From contig JAMCZP010000238.1 in assembly GCA_023485185.1 (NCBI GenBank), positions 1 to 7,561 on the forward strand: a DNA stretch of 7,561 nt, written 5' to 3'. Below the pieces are notes generated by a model. It ran no database searches. It had not been told where the DNA came from and was given only the letters and a program-made list of their open reading frames with translations. Numbering within the stretch: position 1 is the stretch's first letter; the number at the start of each line of letters is the position of its first letter. This document shows, piece after piece, positions 1 through 6,429 of this stretch. Source of the stretch: Gammaproteobacteria bacterium. GTDB taxonomy: Bacteria; Pseudomonadota; Gammaproteobacteria; Pseudomonadales; Halomonadaceae. A program made the translations under genes and the position numbers.

Positions 1-155
1 TTCCACGTCATTGATAAAGGCATCCTAAGTTGGCCCAGCAGGTAGGCCACACCCTGCAAGGTACCAGCCCTAGACTGCACGACGACCCCCTCTCTTATAT
101 TAGCCAGCTTGTAAGCAATACTTTGTCTCTGAACTTTAAATTGCTTTCTATGCTA

Positions 156-173
156 AGTTCACCATAATGAACT
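156..173. promoter_or_regulatory. Dyad AGTTCA-N6-TGAACT, candidate IclR operator
   Basis: A perfect inverted repeat with 6-base arms around a 6-base centre lies 65 bases before the iclR start. Further TGAAC half-sites occur at 130-134 and 187-191, so three TGAAC copies are spaced 38 and 19 bases apart. IclR-family proteins bind short palindromes upstream of their own or divergent genes, usually as dimers or paired dimers, so autoregulation is a reasonable inference. Possible core promoter pieces nearby (TTGTCT at 123-128, TATGCT at 149-154) are weak and their spacing of 20 is too long to trust. Binding is not shown by the sequence. Confidence 0.45.
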
Positions 174-225
174 ACAATCAGCATTATGAACCACAAGATA
201 TCTATAAAAACAGTTTCAAGTCAAG

Positions 226-230
226 AAGGA
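226..230 (+). promoter_or_regulatory. Ribosome binding site that sets the iclR start
   Basis: AAGGA lies 8 bases before the ATG at 239. The alternative in-frame ATG at 167 has no such site and would place the dyad at 156-173 across its start. This decides in favour of 239. Confidence 0.75.
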
Positions 231-238
231 TAAACACC

Positions 239-1015
239 ATGAAAGAGATAGAAGCACCTAAAGTAAGCGCCGCACCGGCCCCCGCTCTACGCCGAGCGGT
301 GGCGATTATGGACTTTGTGTCAGCATCATCTAAACACACCGCAACTGAAATAGGGCGTCACTTGGCACTGCCGAAAAGTACGCTCCATGGGCTTCTGATG
401 ACAATGGTCGAGCTTGGTCTTTTAAATAAGGACTTAGACGGCACCTTCAGTGCTGGACCTCATCCTATGCGCTGGGCTAATGGTTTTTTAGCCGAAAATG
501 ACCTAGTAGCCGTTTTTAAAAACTATTTTGCCAAGAACCATGATCTTTCCCACTACACGAATACGATGACAATCCTTGATGGAAGCGAAGTGGTATATCT
601 TGCTTGTTCAAACGCGAGCTTACCGCTTGGCATCACCTTCCGGATAGGCATGCGCCTGCCTGCGGCCTTTACCGCCACCGGAAAAGCCCTGCTATCAGAG
701 GTTGATCCATCTGCGCTGCAAACGCTTTTTTCTGGTTGTTTTCCTGACCCAATGACTTCTCATAGTGTGGGTAACCTGGAGGAGCTAAAAAAGGATCTTG
801 AGGAAACCCGGCAGCGCGGTTTTTCCATTGATGATGGGCAGGTTCGTGAAGGTATGATTTGCATTGGCACGGTAGTACATAACCATGCCGGTGACCCTGT
901 TGCAGGCTTAGCCATATCATTGACTCGCAGCGAAGCTACAACTAAGAAAATCGAAAAGCTGGGAGAGAGATTGGTTATCGCGGGCAAAGATATTTCACGC
1001 AACTTAGGTGCATAG
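239..1015 (+). CDS. IclR-family transcriptional regulator
   Basis: 258-residue DNA-binding regulator of the IclR family, cytoplasmic, acting as a dimer or tetramer. Residues about 14-75 form the winged helix-turn-helix, with the recognition region around LALPKSTLHGLL (42-53). Residues about 85-255 form the IclR effector-binding domain, shown by PAAFTATGKALLS (141-153) and by the late signature GFSIDDGQVREGMICIG (194-210), which matches the family pattern of an acidic pair followed by a cysteine. The length is usual for the family. The start at 239 was chosen over 167 for its ribosome binding site and because residues upstream do not resemble the family. No catabolic or transport gene lies next to it in the window, so its ligand cannot be named. 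It converges on the OsmC-YcaO gene. The codons look somewhat more AT-rich than those of the genes to the right. Confidence 0.93.
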   Translation: MKEIEAPKVSAAPAPALRRAVAIMDFVSASSKHTATEIGRHLALPKSTLHGLLMTMVELGLLNKDLDGTFSAGPHPMRWANGFLAENDLVAVFKNYFAKNHDLSHYTNTMTILDGSEVVYLACSNASLPLGITFRIGMRLPAAFTATGKALLSEVDPSALQTLFSGCFPDPMTSHSVGNLEELKKDLEETRQRGFSIDDGQVREGMICIGTVVHNHAGDPVAGLAISLTRSEATTKKIEKLGERLVIAGKDISRNLGA

Positions 1016-1023
1016 CCTCCTCT

Positions 1024-1047
1024 CTGCTGACGCCGTAACGCCAGCAG
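1024..1047. terminator. Hairpin between convergent iclR and OsmC-YcaO genes
   Basis: The 59-base gap between the two stop codons holds a stem of nine positions, 1024-1032 (CTGCTGACG) with 1039-1047 (CGCCAGCAG), and a six-base loop. There is one A/C mismatch as plus-strand RNA, which becomes a G-U pair in minus-strand RNA. Neither side is followed by a proper U-tract. It may serve as a shared, weak terminator or 3'-end stabiliser; its position supports this more than its sequence does. Confidence 0.45.
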
Positions 1048-1074
1048 TTAACGATCATCACTTTTGGATAATGC

Positions 1075-3258
1075 TTAAATGCCCGCCTTTGCCGCCCGTG
1101 CCGCATGGAGTTTTTTATAGCTCTCAATCAAGCGCTGGTGGCGCTCTAGGCCTTCTAACTTCATATTGGTGGGCGTTAGTCCGTGGAAACGTACCTCGCC
1201 TCTCACTGAACCAACGACCGCCGCCATGGTGGCTTCGCCGAACATGCGCTGGAAGTTATGCAGATAATCTTCAAGCGCCAGTTCATCATCCAGTACAATT
1301 TCCAGAACGGCATTTACCGCTTGGTAGAACAGGCCGCGCTCGACGGTATTGTCGTTGTACTGCAGGAACATCTGCACACAGTCCAGCGCTTCTTCATGAC
1401 GACCAAGCGCCAAGTAGGCCAACAGCTTCAGTTCCAGAATCGTCAGCTGCCCCCACTCGGTGTTTTCATCGAACTCGATACCGATCAGCGTGATGATATC
1501 GGTTTGGTCATCCATCTGGCTCTCTTCCAGCCGCTCGACCAAGTCTGTTAGTTGATCATTGTCGAGGCGGTGCAGATTAAGAATATCCTCGCGGTAATCC
1601 AGCGCCTTATTGGTGTTATCCCAGATCAAATCCTCAATTGGGTACACCTCTGAGTAGCCCGGCACCAGAATGCGGCACACCGGTGCGCCCAGATCTTCGT
1701 GTACCGCCATGTACACTTCAGCGCCCAACTCTTCAAAGATGCCAAATAGCGTCTCGGCCTCTTCATCATTGCTGCCAGAGAAGTCCCATTCGCTGAACTC
1801 GAAGTCAGGCTTGGCACTAAAGAAACGCCAGGAGACCACGCCGACCGAGTCGATGAAGTGCTCCACGAAGTTGTTCGGCTCAGAGACGGTCTGCGAATTG
1901 AAGGTGGGCAGCGGCAGGTCGTTCAGGCCTTCGAAGCTGCGGCCTTGCAGCAGCTCGGTCAAGCTGCGCTCCAGCGCCACTTCAAAGCTGGGGTGGGCGC
2001 CAAAGGAGGCAAACACGCCGCCGGTGCGCGGGTTCATCAAAGTGACGCACATCACCGGGAACTGCCCACCCATGGAGGCATCTTTCACCAGCACAGGGAA
2101 GCCTTGGGCTTCCAGGGCGTTAATGCCCTCGACAATACTGGGGTACTTGGCCAGCACCTCTTGCGGCACGTCTGGCAGGGTTAGTTCCTGCTCGAGGATT
2201 TCACGCTTCACCGCCCGCTCAAAAATTTCTGACAGGCACTGCACCTGGGCTTCTACCAGGGTATTCCCTGCACTCATACCGTTACTAAGAAACAGGTTTT
2301 CGATCAGATTGGAGGGGAAATAGACCGCTTTACCGTCGGATTGGCGTACAAACGGCAGCGAGACAATGCCCTGATCTTCACGACCCGAGTTGGTATCAAT
2401 CAGATTGGAGCCGCACAGTTCGCCTTCGGGGTTGTAAATCGCAAGGCAGTGCTCATCAAGAATTTCAGCGGGCAGCTCGTCGTTCGGGCCTGGCTTGAAC
2501 CATTTCTCATTGGGGTAGTGAACAAATTCACTGTTGGCAATCTCTTCACCCAAAAATTGGTCGTTATAGAAGAAGTTGCAGCTCAGGCGTTCGATAAACT
2601 CGCCCAGCGCCGAACAAAGTGCACTCTCTTTGGTCGCGCCTTTGCCGTTGGTAAAGCACATCGGTGAGGCCGCATCACGAATATGCAGCGACCACACGTG
2701 GGGCACGATATTGCGCCAGGAGGCGATCTCGATCTTCATGCCGAGCTCCGCCAGGATCGCGCTCATATTGGCAATGGTCTGCTCCAGCGGCAGGTCCTTA
2801 CCTTCGATATAGGTGCTGCCGCCTTCCGGCGCGCCCATCAACAGCGCCTGGGCGTCCTCGTCAATGTTCCCTACCGTTTCGATTTGGAAGTCGGGGCCAG
2901 CTTGCACCACTTTCTTGACCGTGCAGCGGTCAATGGAGCGCAGAATGCCCTGGCGATCTTTTTCAGAAATATCTTCCGGTAGCTCAACTTGGATTTTGAA
3001 GATCTGCTTATAGCGGTCTTCCGGGTCGACGATATTGTTTTGGGAAAGACGAATATTTTCGGTAGGGATATCGCGGGCGTTGCAGTACACCTTCACGAAG
3101 TAGGCCGCGCACATGGCAGACGACGCCAGGAAGTAGTCGAACGGTCCTGGTGCCGAGCCGTCGCCTTTGTAGCGAATCGGCTGGTCGGAGATAACCGTAA
3201 AATCGTCGAACTTGGCCTCCAGGCGGAGGTTGTCGAGATAGTTAACTTTGATTTCCAT
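1075..3258 (-). CDS. OsmC domain / YcaO domain fusion protein
   Basis: 727-residue protein joining two enzymatic folds. Residues about 1-150 are OsmC-like and keep both family cysteines, C50 in SSAMCAAYF and C112 in SIDRCTVKKVV; OsmC/Ohr proteins use such a pair to reduce peroxides. Residues about 175-555 are a YcaO domain of the E. coli YcaO subtype: TNGKGATKESALCSALGEF (203-221) followed by IER matches the ATP-binding signature, and SNGMSAGNTLVEAQVQCLSE (325-344) followed by IFERAVK is the second conserved block. Residues about 555-727 look helical, perhaps a TPR-like tail. The end (RAAKAGI) lacks the PxPxP tail of peptide cyclodehydratases. YcaO proteins use ATP to activate amide backbones; E. 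coli YcaO aids RimO modification of ribosomal protein S12. The start at 3258 begins the OsmC homology. Extending to 3456 would overlap the hydrolase gene. No precursor peptide or partner enzyme is adjacent, so the substrate is unknown. The domain fusion itself is a known protein family. Confidence 0.93.
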   Translation of the reverse strand: MEIKVNYLDNLRLEAKFDDFTVISDQPIRYKGDGSAPGPFDYFLASSAMCAAYFVKVYCNARDIPTENIRLSQNNIVDPEDRYKQIFKIQVELPEDISEKDRQGILRSIDRCTVKKVVQAGPDFQIETVGNIDEDAQALLMGAPEGGSTYIEGKDLPLEQTIANMSAILAELGMKIEIASWRNIVPHVWSLHIRDAASPMCFTNGKGATKESALCSALGEFIERLSCNFFYNDQFLGEEIANSEFVHYPNEKWFKPGPNDELPAEILDEHCLAIYNPEGELCGSNLIDTNSGREDQGIVSLPFVRQSDGKAVYFPSNLIENLFLSNGMSAGNTLVEAQVQCLSEIFERAVKREILEQELTLPDVPQEVLAKYPSIVEGINALEAQGFPVLVKDASMGGQFPVMCVTLMNPRTGGVFASFGAHPSFEVALERSLTELLQGRSFEGLNDLPLPTFNSQTVSEPNNFVEHFIDSVGVVSWRFFSAKPDFEFSEWDFSGSNDEEAETLFGIFEELGAEVYMAVHEDLGAPVCRILVPGYSEVYPIEDLIWDNTNKALDYREDILNLHRLDNDQLTDLVERLEESQMDDQTDIITLIGIEFDENTEWGQLTILELKLLAYLALGRHEEALDCVQMFLQYNDNTVERGLFYQAVNAVLEIVLDDELALEDYLHNFQRMFGEATMAAVVGSVRGEVRFHGLTPTNMKLEGLERHQRLIESYKKLHAARAAKAGI

Positions 3259-3379
3259 GAGCGGGCATCCAGAGCAATGAGTGTGCCTAGGCTTTTGCAA
3301 AAACAAGCCAGCAGGCGAATTGCGGCCCATTATCCAGTTTTTTACCCGCTTCGTCTTGGTCAGTCGCCTCCCGAATCGC
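3259..3379 (-). other. 121-base gap between hydrolase stop and OsmC-YcaO start
   Basis: Reading on the minus strand, this spacer holds a -10-like GATAAT (plus-strand 3330-3335) without a good -35 partner, and a small palindrome GCCTAGGC with a weak GGCTT/AAGCC stem near 3288-3309. No U-tracted terminator follows the hydrolase stop, so read-through from hydrolase into the OsmC-YcaO gene is possible. No convincing Shine-Dalgarno precedes the ATG at 3258; only a GGA about 12 bases away is seen. No small peptide gene is evident. Confidence 0.3.
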
Positions 3380-4264
3380 CTATCCAGCGTCGAGAAGAAA
3401 CGGCAACGCTTCATCCAGCAGTATTTCGGGAATTTCTTCGGCGATGTAGTGGCCACAAGGGAGCGCTTTGCCTTTTACATCGGTGGCGACTTTTTGCCAT
3501 TCACTGAGTGCATCGAAGCAAGCTTCAATAGCGCCTTCAGCGCCCCACATCACATTTATCGGACAGGTGAGCTTAATGCCCGCGTCGATATCGGCCTGAT
3601 CATGCTCCAAATCGATGCTGGCGCTGGCGCGGTAGTCGCCACAAACACCAGTGGCGGTGCCTGGAAGTGACAAGCAGCGCTCATACTCTGCTAGCGCTTC
3701 TGGAGAGAAAGGCGCCATACCGGCACTGCGGGCACCCATTACGCTTTTCAGATACTGGGCGGGGTCGCTCTGGATCAGCATTTCCGGCAGCGGCTGGGGG
3801 CGAATCAGGAAAAACCAATGCCAGTAGCTGCGCGCAAAGGCCTCATTAGTGCCGCGATACATGGCAAGCGTTGGTGCGATATCCAACAGCACCATACGCT
3901 CTACTCGCTCAGCGTGGTCAACACCTAAACGGTGGGCGACTCGAGCCCCGCGATCATGGGCCAATACTTTAAATCGCTCAAACCCCAGCGCGCTCATCAG
4001 CTCCGCCATATCTTTCGCCATAGCGCGCTTGGCGTAATTAAGGTGCTCGGTGTCGTCGTCGGGTTTACTGCTATCGCCGTAGCCGCGCAGATCCGCCGCG
4101 ATCACCGTGAAGTGCTGGGCAAGCTTTTCCGCCACTTTGTGCCAAATCACGTGGGTTTGGGGGTGGCCGTGGAGCAGAAGAAGTGCCGGGCCGCTGCCGC
4201 CCATTCGAAACGTGATCTCGACGCCGTTAACGTGGCGCGTCTGTTTTTCAAACCCGTGAAACAT
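3380..4264 (-). CDS. Alpha/beta hydrolase, fluoroacetate (haloacetate) dehalogenase type
   Basis: 294-residue cytoplasmic alpha/beta hydrolase, very close to haloacetate dehalogenases (EC 3.8.1.3), which convert a haloacetate to glycolate plus halide. Visible elements: HGHP oxyanion loop (32-35); DLRGYGDSSKP (58-68); nucleophile D104 in AHDRGARVAHRLG; carboxylate-binding R105 and R108; acid D128 in LLDIAPT; H149-W150 in SYWHWFF and Y211 in GDYRASASIDLEHD, the halide-pocket residues; catalytic base H272 in CGHYIAEE. From memory of the family, the Burkholderia enzyme uses Asp104, Asp128 and His271 with His149 and Trp150, nearly the same numbering. The start at 4264 has an AGGAG six bases upstream; the longer reading from 4300 lacks this. 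It lies 117 bases downstream of the LysR gene on the same strand, with its own plausible promoter. Chloroacetate, fluoroacetate or an unhalogenated substrate cannot be told apart by sequence, but the full residue set argues for dehalogenation. Confidence 0.88.
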   Translation of the reverse strand: MFHGFEKQTRHVNGVEITFRMGGSGPALLLLHGHPQTHVIWHKVAEKLAQHFTVIAADLRGYGDSSKPDDDTEHLNYAKRAMAKDMAELMSALGFERFKVLAHDRGARVAHRLGVDHAERVERMVLLDIAPTLAMYRGTNEAFARSYWHWFFLIRPQPLPEMLIQSDPAQYLKSVMGARSAGMAPFSPEALAEYERCLSLPGTATGVCGDYRASASIDLEHDQADIDAGIKLTCPINVMWGAEGAIEACFDALSEWQKVATDVKGKALPCGHYIAEEIPEILLDEALPFLLDAG

Positions 4265-4270
4265 GGTGTT

Positions 4271-4275
4271 CTCCT
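4271..4275 (-). promoter_or_regulatory. Ribosome binding site that sets the hydrolase start
   Basis: On the minus strand AGGAG stands six bases before the ATG at 4264. The upstream in-frame ATG at 4300 has no comparable site, and its 12 extra residues fall outside the family alignment. Confidence 0.8.
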
Positions 4276-4319
4276 GGCCTGCTGGCAATGTCACTAACAC
4301 AACGTAATCGCGTAACTCT

Positions 4320-4349
4320 GTTATAAACGCCTATATCAGTGATTCGCAA
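4320..4349 (-). promoter_or_regulatory. Candidate promoter of the dehalogenase-type gene
   Basis: On the minus strand TTGCGA (4344-4349, 4 of 6 to consensus) is followed after 18 bases by TATAAC (4320-4325, 5 of 6). It lies in the 117-base gap after the LysR stop, about 56 bases before the hydrolase start. This suggests the hydrolase can be transcribed apart from the regulator. Imperfect TTACG repeats follow it (CGTAA on the plus strand near 4303-4315) and could be regulator contacts, but this is weak. Confidence 0.4.
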
Positions 4350-4381
4350 TACAAGTTGATATTAAACCCTGACCTCAGTCG

Positions 4382-5266
4382 CTAACGGCTGTAACCATTT
4401 AGCCGCTCAATAAGAAAGTCTTTTAACGCTATCACCGCAGGCGTCAATGAGAGGCGATGCGGGCACACAAGATAGAGCGGCGTTGGCTCGCTGGGAAACT
4501 CTTCCAGCATTGCCACTAGGCGACCATTTCGAAGATCTTCTTCAACGTCTAGCCGTGATTTATAAGCAATGCCTTCGCCGGCCACTGCCCAGCGGCGTAC
4601 ACACTCGGCATCGTCGCTCACCCGATTGCCTTTTACGCTGATGTTGTCACTACCGAACTGCCACTGGTTATGGACACGCTCGCCGAGCACGAAACAGAGG
4701 CAGTTGTGCTGACGTAAATCGTCAGGGCAAGCGGGACTGCCGTGACGAGCAATATAGCCAGGAGAAGCACACACAACACGGTAATTATCGCTTTTAAGCG
4801 GCAGTGCGACGAGGCTGGAGTCTTCCGGCACGCCGTATCGCAGGGCAATTTCTACCGGTTGTCGGAACAGGTCACTCACGCGGTCACTCACCCGCAGGCG
4901 CAAATGCAGCTGCGGGTGCTGAGCCATAAAGGTGTCCAACCACCCCAGCAATACATTGCGACCCAGGTCGGAAGGCATAGCAAGACTGAGCTCCCCTGCG
5001 ATCTCTTGGCGCTCTCGGTGAAGCTCTTTCTCGCCTTGCGTAAGGGCGTTGAGTGCCGTTTTAGCGTGTACGAGATAGTGCGCGCCCGCGGCGGTTAGCC
5101 GCAAACTACGGGTGGAGCGCACCAATAGCCGTGTACCTAGCGCGTCTTCCAAACGTTTGATGGCCACACTGGCCACCGCTGGGGTAATCGCTAACTCCCG
5201 CGCAGCGGCAGAAAGACTGCCGTGCTCAGCGGCATAGATAAGCACTTTTAGATCATCGACACGCAT
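4382..5266 (-). CDS. LysR-type transcriptional regulator
   Basis: 294-residue LysR-family regulator. The N-terminal winged helix-turn-helix spans residues about 1-60, with the typical EHGSLSAAARELAITPA (14-30) and VASVAIKRLEDALGTRLLVR (31-50) followed by S-T-R-S-L-R-L-T-A-A-G. A linker helix follows (65-90), then the periplasmic-binding-protein-like inducer domain (about 91-290), in which GELSLAMPSDLG opens the first lobe and WAVAGEGIAYKSRLDVEEDL marks the second. The subtype resembles the broad group of LysR proteins that control adjacent oxidoreductases. It is transcribed away from the MDR-family gene, the classic arrangement for a LysR regulator and its target, and lies upstream of the dehalogenase-type hydrolase on the same strand. 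An AAGAG precedes the ATG by about five bases. The inducer is unknown. Confidence 0.95.
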   Translation of the reverse strand: MRVDDLKVLIYAAEHGSLSAAARELAITPAVASVAIKRLEDALGTRLLVRSTRSLRLTAAGAHYLVHAKTALNALTQGEKELHRERQEIAGELSLAMPSDLGRNVLLGWLDTFMAQHPQLHLRLRVSDRVSDLFRQPVEIALRYGVPEDSSLVALPLKSDNYRVVCASPGYIARHGSPACPDDLRQHNCLCFVLGERVHNQWQFGSDNISVKGNRVSDDAECVRRWAVAGEGIAYKSRLDVEEDLRNGRLVAMLEEFPSEPTPLYLVCPHRLSLTPAVIALKDFLIERLNGYSR

Positions 5267-5288
5267 AAGAACTCTTGGCGCCTGCTAT

Positions 5289-5338
5289 TTTCAAAATTTA
5301 TTAGAAACTGTTAGCAAGATTACCCCTCTTTTTAGCAA
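5289..5338. promoter_or_regulatory. Candidate LysR operator region between divergent genes
   Basis: The 122-base gap between the divergent LysR and MDR-family starts holds a dyad TTTC-N11-GAAA (5289-5307). It also holds a helically phased series: TTAGAAA at 5301, TTAGCAA at 5311 and TTAGCAA at 5332, offsets of 10 and 21 bases. LysR regulators bind several sites on one face of the helix in such gaps, so this is a reasonable operator candidate. No strong -35/-10 pair was found in either direction. Confidence 0.35.
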
Positions 5339-5388
5339 AACGACATCCAGGCATGATGACGCAACCTAAACTCACGAGATTAACTATT

Positions 5389-6411
5389 ATGAAAGCGATT
5401 GCTTTTACCCAAAGCCTGCCTATTGATCATCCTGATGCACTTCAAGAGATTGAGTTACCTCTCCCAGCACCAGAAGCCCACGATATTCGCGTTGCGGTTA
5501 CCGCCATTTCCGTAAACCCTGTTGATGCCAAAGTGCGCAATAGCGCCCTGCCCAAATCTGGTGAGCCGCGAGTACTGGGTTACGATGCAGTGGGTATTGT
5601 AGATACCGTTGGCAGCGCCGTGACGCGTTTTCAACCGGGCGACCGGGTGTGGTACGCGGGCAATATTGCCCGCCAGGGATCTAACGCCGAATTTCAACTG
5701 GTCGATGAGCGCATCGCTAGCCTAGCGCCGAAACGTCTTTCGGACGCAGAAGCCGCCGCTCTGCCGCTTACCGCTATTACCGCCTGGGAACTGCTATTTG
5801 ATCGGCTGGAGCTAGGCATGCGCGACACCAATGGCAAAAGCCTGTTGGTGATAGGCGCAGCAGGCGGCGTTGGCTCTATTCTGGTTCAGCTTGCCAAACA
5901 GCTAACCGACATTACCGTGATTGGTACAGCGTCCCGGCCCGAAAGCCAAGCCTGGGTGACCTCGCTTGGTGCTGACGCGGTCATTGATCACCACCAGCCA
6001 CTTGATAAAGCATTAAAGGCAGCAGGCTTTGAGGGGGTAGATATGGTGATCAGCCTTAACCAGACGGATCATCACTTTGACGCCATTATTGAAGCTCTTA
6101 AGCCTCAGGGAAAATTGGCACTGATTGATGACCCCGAGCTAATTGATGTGCGTAAGCTAAAAAGGAAAAGTCTGTCGCTACATTGGGAGCTAATGTTTAC
6201 CCGTCCGCTATTCAACACGGATGATCTCGCCAAACAGCACGATTTATTGAAGAAAGTAGCTGAGATGGTAGATAGCGGCCAGTTGAAAACCACGCTAGGA
6301 GAAATGCTAAGCCCTATCAATGCCGAGAATTTGAAGCGCGCTCACGCCCTCATTGAGAGCAACCGCACCATTGGTAAGCTGGTATTGGAAGGCTTTTCAG
6401 TTAGCAAATAG
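5389..6411 (+). CDS. Zinc-type alcohol dehydrogenase family protein, quinone-oxidoreductase-like (MDR)
   Basis: 340-residue NAD(P)H-dependent oxidoreductase of the medium-chain dehydrogenase/reductase superfamily. It begins MKAIAFTQSLPIDHPDALQE and carries the catalytic-domain blocks SVNPVDAKVR (41-50), LGYDAVGIVDTVG (63-75) and PGDRVWYAGNI (83-93). These match the family named zinc-binding alcohol dehydrogenase family protein. The Rossmann cofactor loop is IGAAGGVGSILVQLAKQ (155-171). The protein contains no cysteine, so it lacks the usual structural zinc ligands and is better viewed as a zinc-free quinone/enone reductase. The likely role is reduction of quinones or activated alkenes; the substrate is not known. 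The start at 5389 fits family homology; an in-frame ATG at 5353 would add 12 residues, and neither start has a strong ribosome binding site. It is divergent from the LysR gene, its probable regulator, and ends 34 bases before the convergent TetR gene's stop. Confidence 0.9.
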   Translation: MKAIAFTQSLPIDHPDALQEIELPLPAPEAHDIRVAVTAISVNPVDAKVRNSALPKSGEPRVLGYDAVGIVDTVGSAVTRFQPGDRVWYAGNIARQGSNAEFQLVDERIASLAPKRLSDAEAAALPLTAITAWELLFDRLELGMRDTNGKSLLVIGAAGGVGSILVQLAKQLTDITVIGTASRPESQAWVTSLGADAVIDHHQPLDKALKAAGFEGVDMVISLNQTDHHFDAIIEALKPQGKLALIDDPELIDVRKLKRKSLSLHWELMFTRPLFNTDDLAKQHDLLKKVAEMVDSGQLKTTLGEMLSPINAENLKRAHALIESNRTIGKLVLEGFSVSK

Positions 6412-6429
6412 CGAGCAATAGGAATGCGC

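Larger units (their letters stand above)
1..238. other. Non-coding left edge and iclR upstream region
   Basis: No gene could be supported here. A minus-strand frame stays open from about 152 to the left edge (about 51 codons), and a plus-strand frame of similar size ends at about 166. Neither gives a recognisable protein or has a convincing ribosome binding site. A short hairpin is possible at 31-49 (TGGCC, nine-base loop, GGCCA). The only strong signal is the dyad at 156-173, which has its own entry. A divergent gene could begin just beyond the left edge: ATG codons occur on the minus strand at 23 and 11. IclR regulators often control a divergent neighbour, so the target may lie off-window; that is inference. 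Confidence 0.5.

Noticed and set aside
31..49. Short TGGCC/GGCCA hairpin near the left edge as a terminator or mobile-element end
   Set aside because: Only five base pairs, no U-tract and no matching terminal repeat elsewhere in the window.
1..152. Minus-strand open frame running off the left edge
   Set aside because: About 51 codons could be open by chance, no family was recognised, and no good start signal is present. A real divergent gene may start beyond the edge.
167..238. Earlier ATG for the IclR gene
   Set aside because: No ribosome binding site, the extra 24 residues are not family-like, and the strong AAGGA belongs to the ATG at 239.
1670..2323. 217-codon open frame on the plus strand, antisense to the OsmC-YcaO gene
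   Set aside because: It is a shadow of a highly conserved gene, the protein has no recognisable family and low-complexity composition rich in serine and arginine, and no ribosome binding site was seen.
1075..3379. A thiazole/oxazole or thioamide peptide gene cluster around the YcaO gene
   Set aside because: There is no small precursor gene, dehydrogenase, TfuA or peptidase nearby, and the YcaO tail lacks the PxPxP motif.
3259..3456. N-terminal extension of the OsmC-YcaO reading frame by 66 residues to an ATG at 3456
   Set aside because: It overlaps the end of the hydrolase gene, its residues do not look like a domain or leader, and OsmC homology begins exactly at the ATG at 3258.
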